From the NCBI GenBank assembly GCA_022826885.1, contig JAJDUB010000029.1:1-35416 (forward strand): DNA of 35,416 nt, written 5' to 3'. Under the pieces are notes generated by a model. The model did not search any database, was not told where the DNA came from, and saw nothing but the letters and a program-made list of their open reading frames with translations. Of the stretch, positions 1-6,857 are shown piece by piece. Made by a program: the position numbers and the translations under genes. How positions within the stretch are numbered: the stretch's first letter is position 1; each line of letters opens with the position of its first letter. The DNA is from Gammaproteobacteria bacterium (lineage in GTDB: Bacteria; Pseudomonadota; Gammaproteobacteria; Eutrophobiales; Eutrophobiaceae).

Positions 1-1559
1 AGGGTGTCGGACCGGTGCTCGCTTCAGTGGAATGTGCCGATCTGGGCTGTAATATACCATTGGTTCCGGACCCTGCAGATACCAACCCGCTCAATACGGA
101 AGGCTATCGGGATAACACGGATACGAATTTCAAGGTCGAACTGAACCACTCGTTCCCGTTTGCCGACCTGACCTTCATCGGTTCCTACCGGGACCACGAA
201 CGGGATTATCTCATGGACACCGACGGCACCGGCGCTTCCGTCTTTCTGCCGCCTGCCGGCAGGCTGGTTCCTATCGACACCGTTGTCGTGGAACAGACGG
301 AATCCGAGTCCTTCTCAGGCGAACTGCGCCTGAATTCCAACACGGACGGCCGTTTCCGGTGGATCCTGGGAGGCTTTTACCTGGATGAGGATATCGCCGG
401 TGATTTCCGTTACCAGCCGGTATTGCCGAACGGTTTGCACCTGAATGTGCAGTTTGTCGATAAAGGTTTCAACGTGGAGTCATGGGCGGTGTTTGCCAAT
501 GCTTCCGTGGATGTCACCGACCGGTTCACCCTGAACGGCGGCATTCGTTATACGGAAGATGAGAAAAACAAGGGCGGCGTCAATAACCCCGCCGACCCTA
601 CGGCCGGCAGTTACATGACGGTCACCATCAGGGAATTCGGTGCTCCTGTCGCCCCGGTATTTCCCCGCGCCCAGGTAGCGAACCCGTCCTGGAGCGAGAT
701 CACCTATTCGTTCGGTCTTGACTGGCATGTCAACGACGACACCCTTGTCTATGTCAAGAACAGCAAGGGTTTCAAGTCGGGCGGTTTCAACCGCGGCAGC
801 GTCGATCCCTTCAAGCCAAGTGGCGCATTTAACGTCGCAAACCTGATCGTCTATAACCCGGAGCAGGTCATCGCCACCGAAGCCGGCATCAAATCCACTT
901 TCATGGACGGCCGCGCCCGGGCTAACTTCAGCTTGTTCTGGTATGACTATTCCGACAAGGAGGAAGCCGTGGTGCGCGTCATCGGCGGCATCCCAACCAA
1001 TACGGCAATCAACGCGGGTCAGGCAACCATTTACGGAGCGGAGCTGGAAACCTCGTTCCTGTACGGCGATCACGGCGGGCGCATCGATGTTAACGTCGGC
1101 TGGCTGGATGCGGAATTCGATGAATTCGTCGGCCTGGATGACCCGTTGACGCCCGGCCAGGACAACCTGGATCTGGGCGGCAGCGAGATGGTCAATGCGC
1201 CGGACTGGAATATCGGCGTTACCTGGATACCGGTTGAGCTGGAAGCGATGAACGGTATTCTGCGTCCCGTGGTCCAGTTTTCGTTCAAATCCGACTATAT
1301 CACCCGGCCCCATAACCAGTCCGTGGACCTGCAGGATTCCTATACCCGCACCAATGCAAGCCTGCACTGGGAATCCAACAAGACCGGCCTGTTCCTGGAA
1401 GGTTTTGTGCATAACATAGAAAACGAAGACATCCAGACCGCTTCAGGATGCCAGCAGATGGTCAATGGCGTGGCGGGCTCACCCTTCCCCGGACTGGGTT
1501 GTACCCATATGTATCAACCACCCCGCACCTATGGCGTGCGGCTGGGGTACAGGTTCTAG
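1..1559 (+). CDS. TonB-dependent outer-membrane receptor, C-terminal part
   Basis: The reading frame is open from the first base of the window, so the start and the N-terminal signal, TonB box and most of the plug lie outside. What remains, about 518 residues, looks like a TonB-dependent receptor beta-barrel: many alternating aromatic strands separated by Gly/Asp/Asn loops, a segment resembling the barrel motif YVKNSKGFKSGGFNRG, and a last residue Phe (GYRF) typical of outer-membrane barrels. The substrate cannot be read from sequence. Its position on the same strand just before the XoxF methanol dehydrogenase region makes a lanthanide-chelate, PQQ or metal ligand possible, but that is inference from context only. 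The long minus-strand frame inside it is a shadow. Confidence 0.85.
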   Translation, partial: GVGPVLASVECADLGCNIPLVPDPADTNPLNTEGYRDNTDTNFKVELNHSFPFADLTFIGSYRDHERDYLMDTDGTGASVFLPPAGRLVPIDTVVVEQTESESFSGELRLNSNTDGRFRWILGGFYLDEDIAGDFRYQPVLPNGLHLNVQFVDKGFNVESWAVFANASVDVTDRFTLNGGIRYTEDEKNKGGVNNPADPTAGSYMTVTIREFGAPVAPVFPRAQVANPSWSEITYSFGLDWHVNDDTLVYVKNSKGFKSGGFNRGSVDPFKPSGAFNVANLIVYNPEQVIATEAGIKSTFMDGRARANFSLFWYDYSDKEEAVVRVIGGIPTNTAINAGQATIYGAELETSFLYGDHGGRIDVNVGWLDAEFDEFVGLDDPLTPGQDNLDLGGSEMVNAPDWNIGVTWIPVELEAMNGILRPVVQFSFKSDYITRPHNQSVDLQDSYTRTNASLHWESNKTGLFLEGFVHNIENEDIQTASGCQQMVNGVAGSPFPGLGCTHMYQPPRTYGVRLGYRF

Positions 1560-1616
1560 ACACCTGACCGCACTATCACTGCCGCCGGCATTGATTTTGA
1601 AAATACGTCCCTGTAT

Positions 1617-1654
1617 CGTAGGAACCTCTGAGACTTTAACCAGAGGTTCCTACG
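1617..1654 (+). repeat. 14-bp perfect hairpin with 10-nt loop
   Basis: Arms at 1617-1630 and 1641-1654 are perfectly complementary (5' arm CGTAGGAACCTCTG) around the loop AGACTTTAAC. It lies between the TonB receptor stop and the next start codon, ending only 3 nt before that ATG. No T-run follows, so it is not a classical intrinsic terminator. A related hairpin whose 10-nt loop also begins AGACTT occurs at 13753-13780, which suggests a small dispersed element. Confidence 0.6.
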
Positions 1655-1657
1655 TTC

Positions 1658-2026
1658 ATGCTGAAATCCCTAACAATAATTCTGGCCCTGGCAGTGCCTT
1701 CATATGCGGCGGCTGCCGGGTTTCCTACAGTTGAAACGGTCAGGCAGGTCGTCAGTTGCATGGCCGAGCTTGGCGACCAGACCGAAGAAAACCTGTTGAC
1801 CTGCGCCTGCCGGCAGGACGTGATTGAAACCGGGATAAGTTTTGAGGTTTTCGAGCAGGCCAGCCTGCAGGAGCGCTATAACCGGATGCCGGGTAAACGC
1901 GGCGGCCTGTTCCGTGACGATGAAATAAGCAGGGAACAACTCAAGCAGTTGAAAGACGTCAGGAAACAGGCCCTGACGGCATGCCCCGCAGTAAAAAAGG
2001 TCAGGCGGGCAGAGGAAGTAAGGTAA
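1658..2026 (+). CDS. Small secreted Cys-containing protein of unknown function
   Basis: A 122-residue protein with a clear signal peptide (hydrophobic residues 4-20, AAAA-type cleavage site). The mature part has four cysteines (Cys34, Cys49, Cys51, Cys109), including a CAC motif, and a charged helical C-terminus. It could form one or two disulfides in the periplasm. I do not recognise the family with certainty. It sits between a TonB receptor and the SoxYZ-like/XoxF genes, so a role near the quinoprotein dehydrogenase is plausible but unproven. No good ribosome-binding site is visible because a strong hairpin ends 3 nt upstream of the ATG, so expression may be coupled to, or limited by, that structure. 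Confidence 0.6.
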   Translation: MLKSLTIILALAVPSYAAAAGFPTVETVRQVVSCMAELGDQTEENLLTCACRQDVIETGISFEVFEQASLQERYNRMPGKRGGLFRDDEISREQLKQLKDVRKQALTACPAVKKVRRAEEVR

Positions 2027-2031
2027 ATCCG

Positions 2032-2868
2032 TTAATTCACCGCAAAATCGGATGACCAGGAGGCGTTCTTGGTATCCGTCGCACTGACCGTCAAAGTCCC
2101 CTCGTTTTCCGGCACGAAGAAGAACCGCAGGCTGGGGTCCATGCTGATGGCAAAGGTCAATATCGCTTTCATTACCGGAGTCCCGTTGTAATCGACACTC
2201 AAGGTGTTGACGAAATGAGCGGGAGGATGGACGTGGGAGCCTATGCGCATCGGCTGCAACCCGGTTATGTTGGGGTGTTTAATCCTGATCTGCATCAGGT
2301 TCGGTTTGCTGTATTCGACGTCGCCGATCAGTTTCATTTTCATCTGGCCCATGTTGGCGATGGAATCACCGATGCTCTTGGGCGGCGGCGCGGAACATGC
2401 GCCCCTTGCCCGGGTGAAACTCTTGACCATGTACAGCTCGCCGGTACTCAGCTCGGCGACCGCGCGCACGTAGGTATGATCGTTTATCCTGACGCGCATG
2501 GCCAGGTCGGCCTTGCCGCTGGCGGGCGTGAAATCGAAGATGCCGACAAGCGGGACAGGGTTCTTGTCGATGAAGACATGTATCCGTTGTATATACAGTT
2601 CATCGGTCTGGGGAATTTTGGTATGTATGGTAACGGGAGCGAGCGTTGCATCTTCCGCCGCGTACGGCACTCTTATTTCCAGAACACTCTGCTCGGCGTC
2701 TTCAACGATTTCCCTGTCCTGGAAGGCTGCGTGGCGTGAGTTCTCCTCCCAGGCCTGGTCCGACAGTTTCTGCCGCCAGTCAGGAGGCATCACGTCCGCC
2801 GCCACTGACGGTGCGTAGATGAGTATCAGTGCAACATATATGAGCGTTTTTATGGTTGTGTTCAACAT
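2032..2868 (-). CDS. Quinoprotein dehydrogenase-associated SoxYZ-like carrier protein
   Basis: The protein fuses an N-terminal SoxY-like domain (about residues 30-165) to a C-terminal SoxZ-like domain (about 175-278), behind a signal peptide. This matches the SoxYZ-like carrier family found beside PQQ-dependent alcohol dehydrogenases. In true SoxY a C-terminal Cys in a GGCGG motif carries sulfur intermediates. Here the corresponding region is ARGACSAPPP with a single Cys158, so the carrier Cys may be kept but not the glycine arm. I chose the ATG at 2868 because GGAG lies 6 nt upstream; an in-frame ATG at 2880 would add four residues. It is transcribed away from xoxF, 6 nt past the stop of the converging small secreted gene. 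No other sox genes are present, so a role in sulfur oxidation is unlikely. Confidence 0.75.
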   Translation of the reverse strand: MLNTTIKTLIYVALILIYAPSVAADVMPPDWRQKLSDQAWEENSRHAAFQDREIVEDAEQSVLEIRVPYAAEDATLAPVTIHTKIPQTDELYIQRIHVFIDKNPVPLVGIFDFTPASGKADLAMRVRINDHTYVRAVAELSTGELYMVKSFTRARGACSAPPPKSIGDSIANMGQMKMKLIGDVEYSKPNLMQIRIKHPNITGLQPMRIGSHVHPPAHFVNTLSVDYNGTPVMKAILTFAISMDPSLRFFFVPENEGTLTVSATDTKNASWSSDFAVN

Positions 2869-3067
2869 ACGTTTCTCCATAAATTCCCGGAGTTATTCAG
2901 GGTGACTGATCTTGTCTGCCGAAGTATACAGGATCAATAATATTATTTCCATATTTTACGGATCGGGGGAAAGATCGCGAATTATGCTTGACATCTTCTG
3001 AAATTAAGGTGAAATATGCCGTTTGTGTGTAAAAGTTCTTGCTTATTGCATGAATATTTCCTACTAT

Positions 3068-3095
3068 TTGACTTGTTATAGTATTGTGATAATAT
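3068..3095 (+). promoter_or_regulatory. Candidate sigma70 promoter for xoxF
   Basis: TTGACT at 3068-3073 and TAATAT at 3090-3095 are separated by 16 nt. GATAAT at 3088-3093 is an alternative -10 with a spacing that is too short. A weaker TTGACA at 2988-2993 lies further upstream without a good -10. The predicted leader of about 170 nt would include the inverted repeats at 3188-3239. Confidence 0.35.
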
Positions 3096-3187
3096 TCATT
3101 GGAATAATAAGAGCATAAAAAAACAACATAACAAAATGTTAATGAAAGTTTGACGCAGGGATGTGGCTCTGATAAATTTAACTCTCA

Positions 3188-3239
3188 GCTATCTTTCATG
3201 ATCTCGAGATAGCCGGGAGGTCAATAAAAATCGAGATCA
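3188..3239 (+). promoter_or_regulatory. Two mutually exclusive inverted repeats in the xoxF leader
   Basis: Stem A pairs GCTATCT (3188-3194) with AGATAGC (3207-3213). Stem B pairs TGATCTCGA (3199-3207) with TCGAGATCA (3231-3239). They share base 3207, and the 5' arm of B lies in the loop and 3' side of A, so both cannot form together. The 10-bp palindrome ATCTCGAGAT at 3201-3210 lies in the centre and could instead be a protein operator. The arrangement is seen directly; a regulatory role is inference. Confidence 0.45.
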
Positions 3240-3271
3240 AAATTGTTAATTAGCAATAAGAGGAGGAGGTC

Positions 3272-5254
3272 ATGAGTAAATTTTCCTTCAGTAAATGGAT
3301 AATTGTCTCTCTTGCCCTGTTCATGTCTTTACCAGCTTTCGCGAATGATGGTCTCAGAGAGTTGATGAAAGACGCGAACTACTGGGTATTTCCGGGCGGC
3401 AATTATAATAACTGGCGTTATTCTGAACTGGATCAGATTAACACAGGTAACGCCGGTGACCTGGTGGCTGCGTGGACGTTCTCGACGGGACGCCTGCAAG
3501 GCCATGAGGGAGGTCCGTTGGTCCTGCCGCCCAGTGAGACGGGTCTGGCTACCGACCACCTGTATATCCACGCATCATTCCCGAATGATGTTTTCGCCAT
3601 CGATCTCGAGACCCTGGAAATCACCTGGGACTTCGTGCCTGCGCAGGACGAGGAAGCAACCGTTCCCAAGATGTGTTGCGACATCGTAAACCGCGGTCTG
3701 GGGTACGGCGACGGGCAGATTTACCTGCAAGCCGCTGACACCACTTTGTATGCCTTGAACCCGAAGGACGGCAGCATTATCTGGCAGACAAAGAACGGCG
3801 CCGATATCTCTGAGGATGACGGCGGCCCCTATGGCCCGCATAACGGCATGACCAACACCAATGCCCCGCACCCGATTAAGGACAAGGTCTTTACCGGTTG
3901 CTCCGGCGCTGAGTTTGGCGTACGTTGCTGGATAGCGGCTTTCAATGCTAGCGATGGCAGCCTGGCATGGCGTGCGTTCAGCATGGGTCCGGACGACGAT
4001 ATCCTGTTTGATGAGAATACCACGTCCATGGGCCAGCCTGTAGGTGCGGATTCTTCCCTGAAGACATGGTGTGCGTTTGACGCCGAAGTAGGTACCGGCA
4101 AGAGCTCCTGGGGCGAAATGGCCCTGCGCGCCAACTCAGCCGCTGAGCGTGATTGCAAGGAAACTTCCGACCAGTGGAAGATCGGCGGCGGTTCCGTATG
4201 GGGCTGGTGGCCTGCCGATTTCGATGAGAACCTGATGTACTACGGCAACGGCAACCCCGGCACCTGGAACCCGGTCGTACGTCCCGGCGACAACAAGTGG
4301 TCCATGACCATTTTTGCCCGTGACATCGACACCGGTGTGGCTCGTTGGGTATACCAGATGACGCCCCACGATGAGTGGGACTATGACGGTATCAACGAGA
4401 TGATCCTGGCCGAACTGGATGTGGGTGGCACTATGACACCGTCACTGGTTCACTTCGACCGCAACGGTTTCGGTTATACCATGAACCGCAAGACCGGCGA
4501 ACTGCTGGTAGCCGAGAAGTATGATCCGGCCGTTAACTGGGCAACCCACGTCGACATGAAGACGGGTTATCCCCAGGTCGTCAATGAGTTCAGCACGCAC
4601 TACAACGGACAGGACGTTGTATCCAAGGATATCTGCCCAGCAGCATTGGGAACAAAGGATCAGCAGCCTGCTGCATTCTCCCCGAAAACCAACCTGTTCT
4701 ATGTACCTACAAACCACGTTTGTATGACATACGAACCGGTCAGCTATGACGCCGGTGGCGTTACTTACGAGCAAGCAGCTGGTAGCTGGTATGTAAACGC
4801 TAACCTGACGATGTATCCGGCCGGACAGGTAATGGGCAACGGCACGACCAACATGGGCAACTTCATTGCCTGGGATGCCGGCGCAGGCAAGATCGTATGG
4901 TCTATTCCTGAGCGTTGGTCGGTATGGAGCGGCGCATTGGCAACCGCGGGCGACGTAGTTTTCTACGGCACCCTTGAAGGTTATGCCAAGGCGATTGATG
5001 CCAGCAGCGGCAAACTGCTGTGGCAGTTCAAGACTCCGTCCGGCATTATCGGCAACTTCAACACCTGGTCCCACAAGGGCAAGCAATACGTCGGTGTGCT
5101 TTCGGGCATCGGCGGATGGGCTGGCGCTGTTGTGGCTATCCCGGTTCTGCGTGACATGTCCGGCGATGCGGCGCTCGGCGCTGTCGGCGGCTATCGCGCA
5201 CTGTGGAATTCAACACGTAACAGTGGCGTGTTGATGGTGTTCAGCCTGCCGTAG
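3272..5254 (+). CDS. xoxF: XoxF-type lanthanide-dependent methanol dehydrogenase (PQQ)
   Basis: Periplasmic quinoprotein oxidising methanol to formaldehyde (and possibly further) with PQQ and a lanthanide. The 660-residue protein has a signal peptide ending AFA at residue 24, the vicinal disulfide Cys135-Cys136 next to PQQ, the metal-ligand region GAEFG (Glu214), the GNPG segment (Asn328), and HDEWDYDG with catalytic Asp370 plus the second Asp372. Asp at the +2 position, in place of the Ala of calcium MxaF enzymes, is the hallmark of XoxF. The length exceeds the usual ~600, partly because of an insert at about 267-299 that contains Cys267 and Cys295. The start is supported by AGAGGAGGAGG just upstream. 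Downstream are a strong terminator, a cupredoxin and xoxJ; no xoxG cytochrome c is in the window. Confidence 0.96.
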   Translation: MSKFSFSKWIIVSLALFMSLPAFANDGLRELMKDANYWVFPGGNYNNWRYSELDQINTGNAGDLVAAWTFSTGRLQGHEGGPLVLPPSETGLATDHLYIHASFPNDVFAIDLETLEITWDFVPAQDEEATVPKMCCDIVNRGLGYGDGQIYLQAADTTLYALNPKDGSIIWQTKNGADISEDDGGPYGPHNGMTNTNAPHPIKDKVFTGCSGAEFGVRCWIAAFNASDGSLAWRAFSMGPDDDILFDENTTSMGQPVGADSSLKTWCAFDAEVGTGKSSWGEMALRANSAAERDCKETSDQWKIGGGSVWGWWPADFDENLMYYGNGNPGTWNPVVRPGDNKWSMTIFARDIDTGVARWVYQMTPHDEWDYDGINEMILAELDVGGTMTPSLVHFDRNGFGYTMNRKTGELLVAEKYDPAVNWATHVDMKTGYPQVVNEFSTHYNGQDVVSKDICPAALGTKDQQPAAFSPKTNLFYVPTNHVCMTYEPVSYDAGGVTYEQAAGSWYVNANLTMYPAGQVMGNGTTNMGNFIAWDAGAGKIVWSIPERWSVWSGALATAGDVVFYGTLEGYAKAIDASSGKLLWQFKTPSGIIGNFNTWSHKGKQYVGVLSGIGGWAGAVVAIPVLRDMSGDAALGAVGGYRALWNSTRNSGVLMVFSLP

Positions 5255-5287
5255 ACCGAACAAACTTTTCACGAAGTTTGTAGTCAT

Positions 5288-5321
5288 ATCCCCGGTATCG
5301 ATGATACCGGGGATTTTTTTT
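5288..5321 (+). terminator. Intrinsic terminator after xoxF
   Basis: A 12-bp perfect stem (5288-5299 with 5303-5314, core CCCCGGTATC) and a 3-nt loop are followed by a run of T. It separates xoxF from the downstream cupredoxin gene, so the latter probably has its own promoter or depends on read-through. Confidence 0.95.
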
Positions 5322-5375
5322 GGAACTAACCGGAGAATCATCAATCATACCTGTATGCCCAATAGCGGCGGGTTA

Positions 5376-5384
5376 TGCTATGAT
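5376..5384 (+). promoter_or_regulatory. Candidate extended -10 promoter for the cupredoxin-xoxJ genes
   Basis: TGCTATGAT matches an extended -10 (TGn followed by TATGAT). There is no good -35 at the right distance. It lies downstream of the xoxF terminator and predicts a short leader of about 29 nt before the ATG at 5420. Confidence 0.4.
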
Positions 5385-5419
5385 GACCGCAAAAATAACA
5401 GGTTAAGGGGATAGAGAAT

Positions 5420-5890
5420 ATGTATTTGAAAAGAAGTCTTTTTTTTGTTTTGTTTTTACTTGGATCCTTACAGGCGTCCGCCCAGCAGATTCACGTCGTT
5501 AACGCTGAGGCGCGAATATTCAACCCGGACGTGATATACGTAAAACCGGGCGATAACGTGAGATTCGTCAATATGACGTCACATGACGCCGTATCGATTA
5601 ATCAAGTGCCGCTTCCCGACGGCCAGGTGTTCGAGGGAATGCTTCCCGAAGGCGCCGAAGGCTGGAAAAGTAAAATGGGCAACGATTTTACCTTGCAAAT
5701 GGATATAGAGGGTGTGTATCCATATGTATGCATTCCCCATATCGGCTTCGGAATGGTAGGTGTCATAGTGGTAGGTGAGCCGGTCAACGTTGATGCCGCC
5801 ATGGATGCGGCGAGAGCCAACCTTACGGGTCCTTACCGCCGGCTTATCGGCAAGATCCTCAAGGTGCAGCGGGCCGCGAAAAAAGGTTGA
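5420..5890 (+). CDS. Pseudoazurin-like blue-copper protein (cupredoxin)
   Basis: A 156-residue secreted cupredoxin with a signal peptide (residues 1-21). The predicted type 1 copper ligands are His55 (SHDAV), Cys104, His107 and Met112; the C-x2-H-x4-M spacing is the pseudoazurin pattern. Such proteins carry single electrons in the periplasm. Directly between xoxF and xoxJ, where a cytochrome c (XoxG/MxaG) is usual, it is a good candidate electron acceptor for XoxF, but that is inference from position. A basic C-terminal tail (about 130-156, with GPYRRLIGKILK) resembles the extended helical C-terminus of pseudoazurins. AAGGGG lies upstream of the start. Its TGA overlaps the xoxJ ATG by one base, implying coupled translation. 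Confidence 0.88.
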   Translation: MYLKRSLFFVLFLLGSLQASAQQIHVVNAEARIFNPDVIYVKPGDNVRFVNMTSHDAVSINQVPLPDGQVFEGMLPEGAEGWKSKMGNDFTLQMDIEGVYPYVCIPHIGFGMVGVIVVGEPVNVDAAMDAARANLTGPYRRLIGKILKVQRAAKKG

Positions 5891-6765
5891 TGAAAATGAA
5901 AAGGTATTTTTTGGCATGCCTGTTGTTATTACCCGGCGCGCCCGCCATGGCGGTTAATGTCGAAGAAATGACCGTGTTGAAAGTGTGTGCCGACCCGTAC
6001 ATGCTGCCTTTTTCCAATCTAAAGGAACAGGGCTTTGAGAACAGGATAGCCGAGTTGTTCGCCGAGAAACTGGGTGTGGAACTGCAGTATGAGTTTTTCC
6101 CCCAGAGAATCGGATTTATCCGCAATACACTCAGGGCAGAATCCGAATCAGGTACCGGGTACAAGTGCGACCTGGTGATGAGCGCGCCGGTCAATTTCGA
6201 ACGGGCTGCGGCTACAAATCCTTATTACACGTCTTCTTATGCCCTGGTATTGGCAAAGGGGCGGGGGATGGATGATGTGACATCGCCCGAAATGCTGGTC
6301 GATAAGGTAAAAAACGGCGGCCTGAAAATAAAGTTCGGCGTCACCGATCGCGGCCAGGACCAGTTCTGGGTCTTCAGGTACGGACTGATGGGGAGTATAG
6401 TGCCGTACCAGGGACAGCCCGGCGACCCCGAGGAGTATCCGGGTAAAACCCTGACCGAGGATTTGATTGCCGGGAAAATCGATGCGGCGATTATCTGGGG
6501 ACCTACCATAGGCTATTTTTCCAGGACCATGGAAGGCGGCCAGGATCTCATCATCCTGCCGTTGACCGACGACCCATCGTCTCCCTACCTCAAGTTTACA
6601 TTCACCGTGGCCATGGCGGTCAGGCACGGGGAACAGGAATGGAGAGACAAGGTAAATCAACTCATCGCCGAAAACCAGGCGGAGATGAACGCCATCATGG
6701 AAGACTACGGGGTGCCCTTGCTGCCGATAGAAAAAATCGAAATAAGGGATGATGACGACGACTGA
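5890..6765 (+). CDS. xoxJ: XoxJ, quinoprotein dehydrogenase-associated substrate-binding-like protein
   Basis: About 291 residues with a signal peptide (to about residue 22, AMA) and a periplasmic solute-binding fold resembling bacterial SBP family 3: VCADPYMLPFSN near the start, ENRIAELFAEKLG, a central CDLVMSAPVNFERAA and a second-lobe DAAIIWGPTIGYF. This is the family of MxaJ/XoxJ, thought to activate or mature XoxF rather than transport a solute. It follows the cupredoxin by a TGATG overlap; I took the ATG at 5890 over the in-frame TTG at 5887. The C-terminus ends in five aspartates (RDDDDD), an unusual acidic tail. Confidence 0.92.
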   Translation: MKMKRYFLACLLLLPGAPAMAVNVEEMTVLKVCADPYMLPFSNLKEQGFENRIAELFAEKLGVELQYEFFPQRIGFIRNTLRAESESGTGYKCDLVMSAPVNFERAAATNPYYTSSYALVLAKGRGMDDVTSPEMLVDKVKNGGLKIKFGVTDRGQDQFWVFRYGLMGSIVPYQGQPGDPEEYPGKTLTEDLIAGKIDAAIIWGPTIGYFSRTMEGGQDLIILPLTDDPSSPYLKFTFTVAMAVRHGEQEWRDKVNQLIAENQAEMNAIMEDYGVPLLPIEKIEIRDDDDD

Positions 6766-6766
6766 G

Positions 6767-6799
6767 ATTTATCCGCAGATGACGCAGATGAACGCAGAT
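6767..6799 (-). repeat. ATCTGCG-type dispersed repeat, copy 1
   Basis: Read on the minus strand this is ATCTGCG, three bases, then ATCTGCGTC, then ATCTGCGGATAAAT. It matches copies at 6909-6941 and 26601-26633 almost base for base. Together with copy 2 it forms an inverted pair 109 nt apart. I recognise the motif as a very widespread intergenic repeat; its origin is not known to me. Confidence 0.8.
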
Positions 6800-6857
6800 A
6801 ATATTAATGTTGCAGTGCAGATTGTGTAGCACTTGTTTATACAACGAAGAATCTGAA

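Larger units (their letters stand above)
2881..3271. other. AT-rich divergent intergenic region (391 nt) upstream of xoxF
   Basis: This is an AT-rich stretch in an otherwise GC-rich window, between the divergently transcribed SoxYZ-like gene and xoxF. It holds candidate xoxF promoter elements, two overlapping inverted repeats at 3188-3239 and the strong xoxF ribosome-binding site AGAGGAGGAGG. No coding frame of interest is seen. Confidence 0.6.

Noticed and set aside
480..1412. 310-codon minus-strand open frame inside the TonB receptor
   Set aside because: It lies wholly within a clear TonB receptor frame, has no ribosome-binding site and its translation resembles no family.
1617..1654. Intrinsic terminator of the TonB receptor gene
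   Set aside because: The stem is strong but no T-run follows and it ends 3 nt before a start codon.
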